Part shown: in pieces, positions 1 through 5,479 of the stretch | How positions within the stretch are numbered: the stretch's first letter is position 1 | Layout: every line of letters begins with the position of its first letter | Assembly: GCA_937928475.1 (NCBI GenBank) | Contig: CALFVE010000226.1 | Coordinates: forward strand, 1-5,531 | Reading direction: 5' to 3' | DNA: 5,531 nucleotides | DNA from: an uncultured bacterium | GTDB taxonomy: Bacteria > Armatimonadota > Zipacnadia > Zipacnadales > Zipacnadaceae | Program-made: the position numbers and the translations under genes | The notes under the pieces: model-generated | The model's database searches: none | Seen by the model: only the letters and a program-made list of their open reading frames with translations | What the model was told of the DNA's origin: nothing

Positions 1-6
1 CAGGCT

Positions 7-38
7 TCCCCGCGTAGCGCAGGCTTCCAGCCTGCGCG
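7..38 (+). repeat. Dispersed hairpin repeat, copy R0
   Basis: A perfect inverted repeat: GCGCAGGCT (17-25), loop TCC, AGCCTGCGC (29-37), preceded by CCGCGTA. The 32-base stretch 7-38 recurs exactly, in reverse complement, at 5412-5443. Bases 1-9 (CAGGCTTCC) look like the start of another core, so copies may be nested or adjacent beyond the window edge. It lies just upstream of the first gene and could form a hairpin in RNA or single-stranded DNA. Its function is unknown. Confidence 0.85.
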
Positions 39-74
39 CCCCGCCGTCCCGGGCCGCGAGGGGGTTGCGCTGCC

Positions 75-1007
75 TTGCACTCGATGTGTATCCTCTTTAG
101 CGTGTCGTTTACCGTACGTTCTCGCCTGCGGATGACGCTACTCTTTGCCCTGGCCCTCCTCGGCCTGGTCGGGCTGGGCTGGGCTTTGGGGCAGTTGTGG
201 CCGCAGCCCCCGGCCGCGCCGCTCCCCACTCCGCAGGCCATGGCTCGGCAGCCGCAACTGATTCCCGACACCGTCGTGGTCAGCGCCAGTGAACCGAAGC
301 CGCAGAGCACTCCCTCCCTGCTGCCGGCGGAAGCCCCCGTCCTGTACTGCTTCTATCGCCTGGAGCGCTATCCGGCGGAGACGCCGCTGACCGTGGAGTG
401 GCGGCTCAACGGCCGGCCGCTAGGGACGCTGCCTCTGGAGAACCACCGCCGGGACCGCGGGCCGATTCTCGCTGGCCGGTTCCTGATCCGCCCGCCGCAA
501 GGAACGCAGCAGTTCGCGCCGGGGCTGTATCAACTCCTCTTCCGCCGCGGGGCGGAGACCCTGGAGGAAGCCTCCTTCGTGCTGGCAACGGAGGCGGCCC
601 GCATTCTGGGCCAGCAGCCCCCACCGGCCGGGGAGATCCGAGTAGTGAGCCTGGTCACCTGCACCGGCCTTGATCCGCAGGGCAAGCCGCTCGGCCCGGC
701 TCAGTCCTTCGCACCTACCGCCCGCATCTACGCAGTGTTCACCTACGTCAACGGAGTCAAGCAGACGCGCTTCGAGGTGCGCTGGCTCTTCGGCGACCTA
801 GTAATCCCCCAGGCTACGCAGCAGATCGAGATGAAGGCGGGAGCCGGGCAGGCCTATGCGTGGCTCCAAGCGAGCGGGGAAGGCTTGCCGCACGGGCAGT
901 ATCAAGTGCAGGTGCGGTTGGCGGGAGGCGGAGAGCCCCTGGCCACCGCGCAGTTCGCCGTGGGCCGGACATCCTCCCCACCTCCAGCCCCACCGGCGAG
1001 GCGTTAG
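75..1007 (+). CDS. Membrane-anchored or secreted protein with two similar beta-rich domains
   Basis: I do not recognise a named family. As a 310-residue product, residues 20-42 are strongly hydrophobic (MTLLFALALLGLVGLGWALG) and preceded by Arg residues (VRSRLR), which fits an uncleaved N-terminal anchor or a signal peptide. A Pro/Ala-rich linker follows (about 43-85). Two regions, about 86-171 and 187-297, resemble each other: VEWRLNG against VRWLFGD, and GLYQLLFRRGAETLEEASFVLA-like against GQYQVQVRLAGGGEPLATAQFAVG-like ends. This suggests a duplicated Ig-like beta-sandwich exposed outside the membrane. The tail is Pro/Arg-rich. The start is uncertain. TTG at 75 has GAGGGGG (58-64) ten bases upstream. 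ATG 84 and ATG 132 are alternatives, but 132 would lose the basic n-region. The gene converges on the next one and overlaps it by four bases. Protein-protein or envelope binding is inferred only from the architecture. Confidence 0.8.
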   Translation: MHSMCILFSVSFTVRSRLRMTLLFALALLGLVGLGWALGQLWPQPPAAPLPTPQAMARQPQLIPDTVVVSASEPKPQSTPSLLPAEAPVLYCFYRLERYPAETPLTVEWRLNGRPLGTLPLENHRRDRGPILAGRFLIRPPQGTQQFAPGLYQLLFRRGAETLEEASFVLATEAARILGQQPPPAGEIRVVSLVTCTGLDPQGKPLGPAQSFAPTARIYAVFTYVNGVKQTRFEVRWLFGDLVIPQATQQIEMKAGAGQAYAWLQASGEGLPHGQYQVQVRLAGGGEPLATAQFAVGRTSSPPPAPPARR

Positions 1008-1723
1008 CTGGCCTCCCCTTCTCCCGCTGCCTCCTCGAACTGGGCCAGAATCTGCGCCGCCTCTTCCTCCTTCACATCCCGCCAGCGCTGATAGGCGTCC
1101 GCCACCGCGTACCGCAGGCCGCTGCGTAGGTTGGGGCAGTAAAGCGCCTCTGCCAACCCGCGCAGTTGCCGCGCGGACTCCGTGTGCGCCGTCGGTACCG
1201 CGACAACGACTCGGGCCGCCCCGGCCTCGCGCAGCGCCAGGGCGGCCGCCCGCAGGGTATAGCCGGAGGCCAGGCCGTCGTCTACCAGAATCACGGTTCG
1301 GCCCTGCACCTGCAGCGGCGGGCGCCCCCGGCGCAGGTGCCCCGCGCGCCGCGCGACCTTCTCCCGGGTGAGCGCCAGGTCCTGGCCGATCTGAGCCTCG
1401 TCCAGGCGGTAAGCCGTCACCAGCGCTTCGTTGAGTACCACGGTGCCGTCCCAGGCCACCGCGCCGTAACCCGCCTCGGTGGTTCCGGGCAGCAAGAGTT
1501 TGCTGGTGACGGCGACATCGAGGGGCAGCCGGAGCCGCGAGGCGACCTGGGCGGCAACGGGAACGCCCCCGGCGGGGATGGCCAGCACCAGGGCCCCGCT
1601 GCTGCGGAACTCGCGGAGCAGATCCGCCAGGACGGCTCCGGCCTCCGCTCGATCACGGAAGACGGCCAGGCGCTCGCGGAGCGCGGGGAGGTCCACTATC
1701 GGCAAGGCGGCGGGAGTGGACAT
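1004..1723 (-). CDS. PRPP-motif phosphoribosyltransferase (COG1926-like)
   Basis: A 239-residue cytoplasmic protein of the type I phosphoribosyltransferase fold. The PRPP-binding signature VILVDDGLASGYTLRAA lies at about 144-160, with two acidic residues followed by the Gly/Ser/Thr loop. Upstream AIPAGGVPVA (48-57) and VTSKLLLPGTTEAGYGAV (about 72-89) match the loop and Lys-containing segment typical of COG1926 predicted phosphoribosyltransferases, where the first is usually LPRGGVPV; here Ala replaces the Arg. The C-terminal AVADAYQRWRDVKEEE block is also typical of that group. Such enzymes transfer or release phosphoribosyl groups using PRPP, but the acceptor base for this subfamily is not established, so no gene symbol is given. 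I chose ATG at 1723 because AAGGAAGG (1731-1738) sits seven bases upstream; an in-frame TTG at 1762 has no comparable site. It is divergent from the glycohydrolase gene and tail-to-tail with the first gene. Confidence 0.93.
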   Translation of the reverse strand: MSTPAALPIVDLPALRERLAVFRDRAEAGAVLADLLREFRSSGALVLAIPAGGVPVAAQVASRLRLPLDVAVTSKLLLPGTTEAGYGAVAWDGTVVLNEALVTAYRLDEAQIGQDLALTREKVARRAGHLRRGRPPLQVQGRTVILVDDGLASGYTLRAAALALREAGAARVVVAVPTAHTESARQLRGLAEALYCPNLRSGLRYAVADAYQRWRDVKEEEAAQILAQFEEAAGEGEAS

Positions 1724-1730
1724 GAGCAGG

Positions 1731-1738
1731 CCTTCCTT
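1731..1738 (-). promoter_or_regulatory. Ribosome-binding site of the phosphoribosyltransferase
   Basis: On the minus strand this reads AAGGAAGG, seven bases before ATG 1723. It decides in favour of this start over the TTG 39 bases upstream. Confidence 0.8.
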
Positions 1739-1783
1739 GTTCTCCCCCCGCTGGCGGTGCAAGTCGCTTCCGGGGACTTATCA

Positions 1784-1802
1784 CGAAAGGAGCAAACTTT
1801 CG
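1784..1802 (-). other. Small hairpin upstream of the phosphoribosyltransferase
   Basis: CGAAAG (1784-1789) and CTTTCG (1797-1802) form a 6-base-pair stem with a 7-base loop. It lies about 60 bases upstream of the start at 1723, inside the probable 5' leader. It is short enough to be chance, and I see no riboswitch signature around it. Confidence 0.3.
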
Positions 1803-1907
1803 AGGGGAACCGCGGCAGCCTGATCATGCTTGCCGAAACCGGCGGCGGCCGAGGTGTCGGCTCCCTGCGGTCGTTGTACCTCCCCGGAGTCCCGAAGCAA
1901 GCGACCC

Positions 1908-1916
1908 AATATAATG
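1908..1916. promoter_or_regulatory. TATAAT-like box in the divergent spacer
   Basis: An AT-rich island in otherwise GC-rich DNA. On the plus strand it reads TATAAT (1910-1915), but no TTGACA-like hexamer stands 16-18 bases upstream. On the minus strand CATTAT (1916-1911) has TTGCGG (1940-1935) 18 bases upstream, a weak match. It could be a -10 element for either divergent gene. If it serves the glycohydrolase, the leader would be about 300 bases and would include both tandem repeats. Confidence 0.3.
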
Positions 1917-2017
1917 CTACCCGCCTCAGCGCCACCGCAAACAGGGCACTTCCTGCTGACTCCCGGCCCCGGGGGAGGTGAACAGCCCGCGCCGCGCGAA
2001 GTATGTGCCTCAGCGGG

Positions 2018-2166
2018 AGGGACAGCTGAACGGCGGCTGAACGGCAGCTGAACGGCAGCGCAGAGGAAGCGCAACGCAAGCACAACGGAAGTACAGAGGA
2101 AGCGCAACGGAAGCGCAACGGAAGCGCGACGGAAGCACAGAGGAAGCGCAGAGCAAGCGGAGAGGA
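2018..2166 (+). repeat. 11-base tandem repeat, about 13 units
   Basis: Thirteen consecutive 11-base units (2018-2160) plus a partial one, consensus about AACGGAAGCGC. The best-conserved units are 2095-2105 (AGAGGAAGCGC), 2106-2116 and 2117-2127 (both AACGGAAGCGC) and 2139-2149. The first units drift toward AACGGCAGCTG. The strand is strikingly purine-rich and nearly T-free after about 2050. The period is not a multiple of three and no gene crosses it convincingly, so it is taken as non-coding. It sits in the divergent spacer, in the likely leader of the glycohydrolase gene. Its role is unknown: phased DNA bending, a protein-binding array or neutral slippage are all possible. Confidence 0.9.
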
Positions 2167-2175
2167 ATCCCGCCC

Positions 2176-2212
2176 GACTCTCAGACTCCCAGACTCTCGA
2201 CTCCCAGACTCC
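2176..2212 (+). repeat. 7/8-base GACTCYC(A) tandem repeat
   Basis: Five successive units: GACTCTCA, GACTCCCA, GACTCTC, GACTCCCA, GACTCC. It begins ten bases after the 11-base array and stops two bases before the ribosome-binding site of the glycohydrolase gene, so it would be transcribed in that gene's leader. The plus strand is pyrimidine-rich, the opposite bias to the preceding purine-rich array, so the two could partly pair in RNA. Confidence 0.85.
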
Positions 2213-2214
2213 TT

Positions 2215-2220
2215 AGGTGA
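2215..2220 (+). promoter_or_regulatory. Ribosome-binding site of the glycohydrolase
   Basis: AGGTGA, four bases before ATG 2225, matching the 3' half of the AGGAGGTGA consensus. It supports the chosen start. Confidence 0.7.
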
Positions 2221-2224
2221 ACCC

Positions 2225-3715
2225 ATGAAACCCATCCGCCTCTCCCAGACAACCTACCGCGACAAGGTCCACGCCTGCTGGCTGGGCAAGAACATCGGCG
2301 GCACCCTGGGCGCGCCGCATGAGGGAAAGAAGGAAGCACACCGCCTCACCTTCTACGATCCTGTCCCCACCCAGGCGGCGGCCAACGACGACCTCGACCT
2401 GCAACTCGTCTGGCTGAAGATGCTCCAGGAGCGCGGCGTGCGCCCCACCGTCGCCGACTTTGCCGACTACTGGGGCAAGCATCTGCGCCCTTATCCCTGG
2501 AACGAGTACGGCTTCTGCCAGCGCAACCTGGAGCGTGGTCTCCGCCCGCCGATCTCAGGATGCTTCGAGAACTACTACGTGGACGAGATGGGCTCGCCGA
2601 TTCGCAGCGAGATCTGGGCCTGCGTCGCGCCCGGGCACCCTGCGCTCGCGGCGAGCCTAGCCTGGCGCGACGCCGCCCTCGATCATGCCGGGGGCGAGGG
2701 CACCTACGGGGAGATGTTCTGGGCGGCCCTGCAGAGCGCCGCTTTCGTCTTGTCGGATCCCCTCGTGCTCATCCACGTGGGCCTGGCCATGATCCCCCTG
2801 CACTCGCTCATCTCCCGGGCGGTCCGCGAAGCCGTCTGGTGCTGGCAGAATGGCGTGGCCTGGGCCGAGGCCCGCGAGCGTATCCTGCGCGGTTTCGGGC
2901 ATCACTGCCCTTGCAACGCCGCCCAGAACCACGGCTTCACCGTGCTGGGCTGGCTATACGGAAAGGACTTCGGCGACCGGCTCTGCGCGGCGGTGAACTG
3001 CGGCTACGACACCGACTGCACCGGCGCCACCCTGGGCGCGACCCTCGGCCTGGTCGGCGGCACCGCCGCCATCCCCGACGAGTGGCGCGCGCCGGTGGGC
3101 GAGCAGATTGTCTTGCACCAGTTCACCCAGAACCTCGACGCGCCCAAGACGGTGGCGGAACTCACCGAGCAGACCGTGGAGGTCGGCAGGCGCCTGCTGG
3201 CGGAGCGCTCGCCGGTCGCCGAAATCGCCGCCGAGACCGCGCTGCCCGACGACCTGCTATCCCTGCTCTTCGACAACACGCTGGCGCAGGCGGCGCTCCT
3301 GCGCGATCCGCAGTCGGCAATTGAGACGACCGAGGGGTACGAGGTTGCCTTCCACTACGGCGGAGAGCCGGTGCTGCGTCCCGGGATCGCCAAGACGGTG
3401 GGGATTTCGGTGCGGCACGAGGATACGCCCGACTGCTTGCTCGACCCGGCGGCCAGTCTGGCGGTCCCCTCGGGCTGGGAGGTGGAGCCGGCGCCGGCGC
3501 GCTTCGGGCAGCAGCGCTTCGTCCTCCATGCCCACGAGGTCGCCCCACGGAGCCAGGTGACCGTCACGGTGAACCTGCCCGTCGGCCGCCGGGAGATCGC
3601 CTACACCATGCTCGGCCCGGAGGAGGCGCGGGGGTACGGCGCGGTAGACAACGTAGCCTACTGCCCGCAGTGCCACGGTCGCGCCGGAGCCTGCGTGTGT
3701 GCGCCGGCGAGGTAG
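2225..3715 (+). CDS. ADP-ribosylglycohydrolase family protein with C-terminal extension
   Basis: A 496-residue protein, long for the family (cores are usually about 280-350). Family members remove ADP-ribose from modified proteins or small molecules with a dinuclear metal centre; the substrate here is unknown. The N-terminal HACWLGKNIGGTLGAP (about 16-31) is the family's opening Gly-rich helix. NDDLD (54-58) occupies the first metal-binding position (classically T-D-D), and YDTDCTGATLGA (261-272) the second (classically D-x-D-T/S). Asn and Cys therefore stand where Thr is common in DraG/ARH enzymes; this looks like a subfamily variant, since the Asp ligands remain. IPDEW (283-287) is the usual distal motif. 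Residues about 372-455 look like a beta-sandwich of NEW3/Ig type (VPSGWEVEPAPARF). The tail has CPQCH (480-484) and CVC (490-492), a possible metal site. There is no signal peptide, so a cytoplasmic location is inferred. It is preceded by tandem repeats and followed by a strong hairpin. Confidence 0.94.
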   Translation: MKPIRLSQTTYRDKVHACWLGKNIGGTLGAPHEGKKEAHRLTFYDPVPTQAAANDDLDLQLVWLKMLQERGVRPTVADFADYWGKHLRPYPWNEYGFCQRNLERGLRPPISGCFENYYVDEMGSPIRSEIWACVAPGHPALAASLAWRDAALDHAGGEGTYGEMFWAALQSAAFVLSDPLVLIHVGLAMIPLHSLISRAVREAVWCWQNGVAWAEARERILRGFGHHCPCNAAQNHGFTVLGWLYGKDFGDRLCAAVNCGYDTDCTGATLGATLGLVGGTAAIPDEWRAPVGEQIVLHQFTQNLDAPKTVAELTEQTVEVGRRLLAERSPVAEIAAETALPDDLLSLLFDNTLAQAALLRDPQSAIETTEGYEVAFHYGGEPVLRPGIAKTVGISVRHEDTPDCLLDPAASLAVPSGWEVEPAPARFGQQRFVLHAHEVAPRSQVTVTVNLPVGRREIAYTMLGPEEARGYGAVDNVAYCPQCHGRAGACVCAPAR

Positions 3716-3721
3716 TCTAGC

Positions 3722-3748
3722 CAGGGCGAGGGAAGAGACCCCGCCCTG
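3722..3748. terminator. GC-rich hairpin, probable bidirectional terminator
   Basis: Begins seven bases after the glycohydrolase stop. CAGGGCG (3722-3728), bulged A, GGG (3730-3732), loop AAGAGA, CCC (3739-3741), CGCCCTG (3742-3748): ten base pairs with one bulge. Only two T residues follow, so it is not a textbook intrinsic terminator. Its place between convergent genes makes transcription termination or 3'-end protection the best reading. Confidence 0.6.
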
Positions 3749-3849
3749 TTCCCGGCGCCACGCATACACCTCGGCTGCACGGTAAGTGGAAGGTATGAGC
3801 CTTGCCCACGGCTAGCCACGGCCCCCCGTGTCTGCGAAATGCCGGATCA

Positions 3850-4962
3850 TCAAGGCCAATGGCTGCCGGTAAAGGGCGGCGTGCACGCGTAGACGTCTTC
3901 CCACTTCACGTAGCCGGCGTATCTGATACCTGCTGGCGAGGTGAATTTTCCGTCGGTGTGGTTGATGGCGCCAGGGTAAGGTTGATGGATGAGTCCATGC
4001 TTGCAGCGAAGCGCGATATGGCCCGGGCCGTTGTCGGCGTAGGTCCAAAAGACCCAAGCACCCTCCGGCGCCTCCAGGGGGCCCGACTTGGCGCCAACAA
4101 ACTTCTTCCTCTCTCGGAAGTACTTGATGGTGTCTCGGGGGCAAGCACCGTATCCCGAGGGGACCTCTAGTTTGCTCCAGCGTTTAGACACAATCGCTAA
4201 GCACCACCCAGGGGCGATGGCTTGGCCCAGGTCGGCATGTGCGCGTCCCAGACTATCGAGTTTGGCCCGCTCCACGGTGCTGCTGGGTGGGCGACGGAAC
4301 CAGGCCGCGTCAAAACCAACCTGCACCAACTTGGAGAGGGCCTCGGGGGCGTCATCGGCAAGATAGACTGCCGGCTGACCGGAGAAGGTATAGGTTCCCA
4401 GACTCACCCAGTTGTCCCAGATCCTCGATTGGTTTACCGTTTTTGTCGCTAACGTTTGCCAGGCGCCGCTGACGTATTGCTGAACCCGATAGCGAGCCCC
4501 GGTGGTGCCGGCGTTTCTCCGAGGGATGAAGACCAAGACCTCATAGTTGCCGGCACCCAGCCCCGACTTCCACCGCCGCCAATCATCAACCTTGCCGCCG
4601 TTCGCATACGTCCACAGCATGTCGCTGCCGTAGCCCACGCCGGTCGCGCGATACCACCCCGCGGGGTTTCCGCCCTTCTCCGCCGCGTCCTCATCAACTA
4701 CGCTGTCGCCCGTGACAACGACGTCGAGAGCAGCGGGAGATACCACAGACTCCAAAGCTAGACCGGCGGCTGGGTCGGGTGTTTTGGCGTCTGAGCCCTT
4801 CGACCCCGAAAACGGGGCGCTCCCCTCGGCCAGGGCAGTGGAGCCTTCTGAACTCGGGGTTTCCAATAGCGAGGAGGAGCCGCCGCAGCCGGATAGGAGC
4901 GCCGCGGACGCCAGAATTGCCCCCAGGGCCACAGCAGCCAGCAACCTGGAAAGGACTGTCAC
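3850..4962 (-). CDS. Lipoprotein with golvesin-like domain and papain-like C-terminal domain
   Basis: A 370-residue predicted exported lipoprotein. A hydrophobic signal (LLAAVALGAILASAALLSGC) ends in a lipobox with Cys26. A Ser/Gly/Ala-rich linker runs to about 75. Residues about 83-224 (DSVVDEDAAEKGGNPAGWYRA-like opening, YEVLVFIPRRNAGTTGARYRV centre, VGFDAAWF end) resemble the golvesin/xanthan-lyase C-terminal beta-sandwich, usually an attached binding module. Residues about 240-362 resemble a papain-fold CHAP/NlpC-P60 domain: GWCLAIVSKRW carries candidate nucleophile Cys254, and GAWVFWTYADNGPGHIALR carries candidate His315, with His326 a possible third residue. A role in cleaving peptidoglycan or another amide at the cell surface is inferred. 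Further Cys at 274, 320 and 360 might form disulfides. The start is GTG 4962, eight bases after GGGGGAG; GTG 4971 is an alternative three codons longer, with the purine tract too close. Codons appear less GC3-biased than in the glycohydrolase (CGA, AGG, TTT, GTT occur). Confidence 0.9.
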   Translation of the reverse strand: MTVLSRLLAAVALGAILASAALLSGCGGSSSLLETPSSEGSTALAEGSAPFSGSKGSDAKTPDPAAGLALESVVSPAALDVVVTGDSVVDEDAAEKGGNPAGWYRATGVGYGSDMLWTYANGGKVDDWRRWKSGLGAGNYEVLVFIPRRNAGTTGARYRVQQYVSGAWQTLATKTVNQSRIWDNWVSLGTYTFSGQPAVYLADDAPEALSKLVQVGFDAAWFRRPPSSTVERAKLDSLGRAHADLGQAIAPGWCLAIVSKRWSKLEVPSGYGACPRDTIKYFRERKKFVGAKSGPLEAPEGAWVFWTYADNGPGHIALRCKHGLIHQPYPGAINHTDGKFTSPAGIRYAGYVKWEDVYACTPPFTGSHWP

Positions 4963-4970
4963 GTGGATCA

Positions 4971-4977
4971 CTCCCCC
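4971..4977 (-). promoter_or_regulatory. Ribosome-binding site deciding the lipoprotein start
   Basis: The minus strand reads GGGGGAG followed by TGATCCAC and then GTG 4962. The run GGAGTGATCC closely resembles the complement of the 16S rRNA 3' end (one base shorter than GGAGGTGATCC), which favours GTG 4962 over GTG 4971. Confidence 0.6.
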
Positions 4978-5012
4978 TCATCAGTACACAATGCAATCGT
5001 CCTTCACATTCC

Positions 5013-5041
5013 ATTATATCCACCCGCGACGACGAAGTCAA
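5013..5041 (-). promoter_or_regulatory. Near-consensus sigma-70 promoter of the lipoprotein gene
   Basis: On the minus strand, -35 TTGACT (5041-5036), a 17-base spacer and -10 TATAAT (5018-5013). This is 11 of 12 consensus positions with the ideal spacing, in GC-rich DNA where chance matches are rare. Initiation would fall at about 5005-5009, giving a leader of roughly 45 bases before GTG 4962. No operator palindrome overlaps it, so constitutive or strong housekeeping expression is likely. Confidence 0.88.
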
Positions 5042-5043
5042 GC

Positions 5044-5250
5044 ACGAATGGGGACTCCGCGCGCGATCTGCGGATGGATGGGCCAGAGATCGCCCCCACC
5101 ATCCTCGCGCCCGAGCAGGCCGCGGGCTGCACGCCGGCGAATAATAGCTCGCATCGCCCGGAGTACGGCCGCCGGGCCGCGGCCTGCCTCCACCCGCAAG
5201 GCCAACCTCTGGCTCCGTGGGGCAGGGCTCCCCTGGGCGCGGGTGGTCGG
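5044..5250. other. GC-rich intergenic stretch with no recognisable gene
   Basis: No reading frame here shows a recognisable domain, a plausible start with ribosome-binding site, or protein-like composition; open frames on both strands are Arg/Pro/Ala-rich and read through the repeats. Only trivial palindromes such as GGCCGCGGCC (5175-5184) were seen, plus a degenerate repeat-like segment around 5216-5236 (TCCGTGGGGCAGGGCTCCCC). Confidence 0.5.
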
Positions 5251-5260
5251 GGAGGTGACC

Positions 5261-5289
5261 TCCGCGTGGGGCAGGCTTCAAGCCTGCCC
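5261..5289 (+). repeat. Dispersed hairpin repeat, copy R1
   Basis: TCCGCGTG flank, then GGGCAGGCT (5269-5277), loop TCA, AGCCTGCCC (5281-5289): a perfect 9-base-pair stem. Just upstream is the small palindrome GGAGGTGACCTCC (5251-5263). Confidence 0.85.
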
Positions 5290-5310
5290 TGCATCGGAAC
5301 CGAGCCCGCC

Positions 5311-5339
5311 TCCGCGCGGGGCAGGCATTCTTGCCTGCC
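5311..5339 (+). repeat. Dispersed hairpin repeat, copy R2
   Basis: TCCGCGCG flank, then GGCAGGCA (5320-5327), loop TTCT, TGCCTGCC (5332-5339). It uses the A/T variant of the central pair, as in R3. Confidence 0.85.
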
Positions 5340-5344
5340 GCCTT

Positions 5345-5374
5345 TCCGCGTAGGGCAGGCATCCTTGCCTGCCC
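5345..5374 (+). repeat. Dispersed hairpin repeat, copy R3
   Basis: TCCGCGTA flank, then GGGCAGGCA (5353-5361), loop TCCT, TGCCTGCCC (5366-5374): a 9-base-pair stem. It starts six bases after R2 ends, so R2 and R3 form a close tandem pair. Confidence 0.85.
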
Positions 5375-5411
5375 GCGTGGTGGCCTTCATGCAGGCGCGG
5401 GGACGCGGGGC

Positions 5412-5443
5412 CGCGCAGGCTGGAAGCCTGCGCTACGCGGGGA
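5412..5443 (-). repeat. Dispersed hairpin repeat, copy R4 (inverted)
   Basis: GCGCAGGCT (5413-5421), loop GGA, AGCCTGCGC (5425-5433), then TACGCGGGGA. Its reverse complement is identical over 32 bases to R0 at 7-38, so the unit has a defined orientation set by the CCGCGTA flank, and this copy faces the other way from R1-R3. Confidence 0.88.
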
Positions 5444-5479
5444 GGACCCCACCCGGCGCCGCTGGCTGCGCTCGCGCCA

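Noticed and set aside
1166..1981. 271-codon open frame on the + strand
   Set aside because: It lies antisense to the phosphoribosyltransferase, has Gly/Gln/Arg-rich low-information composition and no recognisable motif; the - strand frame has the PRPP signature.
1978..2040. Short frame from GTG 1978 beside a GGGGGAGGTGA tract, about 20 codons ending in the repeat
   Set aside because: The purine tract overlaps the GTG itself, leaving no spacing for initiation, and the peptide has no recognisable feature.
2018..2212. CRISPR-like array
   Set aside because: Units are 7-11 bases and directly adjacent, with no spacers and no cas genes.
1696..2235. 179-codon - strand frame across the 11-base repeats, giving an 11-residue Cys/Leu/Arg/Ser repeat
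   Set aside because: The periodic peptide is a by-product of the 11-base array (33 bases = 11 codons). The frame overlaps the phosphoribosyltransferase start and has no ribosome-binding site.
3257..3769. 170-codon - strand frame opposite the glycohydrolase
   Set aside because: A shadow of a gene with strong family motifs; its composition is Arg/Ala-rich with no domain.
3800..3835. Hairpin CACGG-CCCC-CCGTG and the direct repeat CCACGG-CTAG-CCACGG downstream of the lipoprotein
   Set aside because: Five base pairs only and no T-run in either direction; expected by chance in GC-rich DNA.
4694..5362. 222-codon - strand and 213-codon + strand (4712-5353) frames at the right end
   Set aside because: Both run through the sigma-70 promoter and the hairpin repeats and overlap the lipoprotein N-terminus; peptides such as ACPTRK and GLKPAPRG are simply translated repeat sequence.
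7..5443. R0 and R4 as terminal inverted repeats of a 5.4-kb transposon
   Set aside because: No transposase lies between them, no target duplication is visible, and related copies R1-R3 and R5 occur outside such a pairing; dispersed hairpin repeats explain them better.
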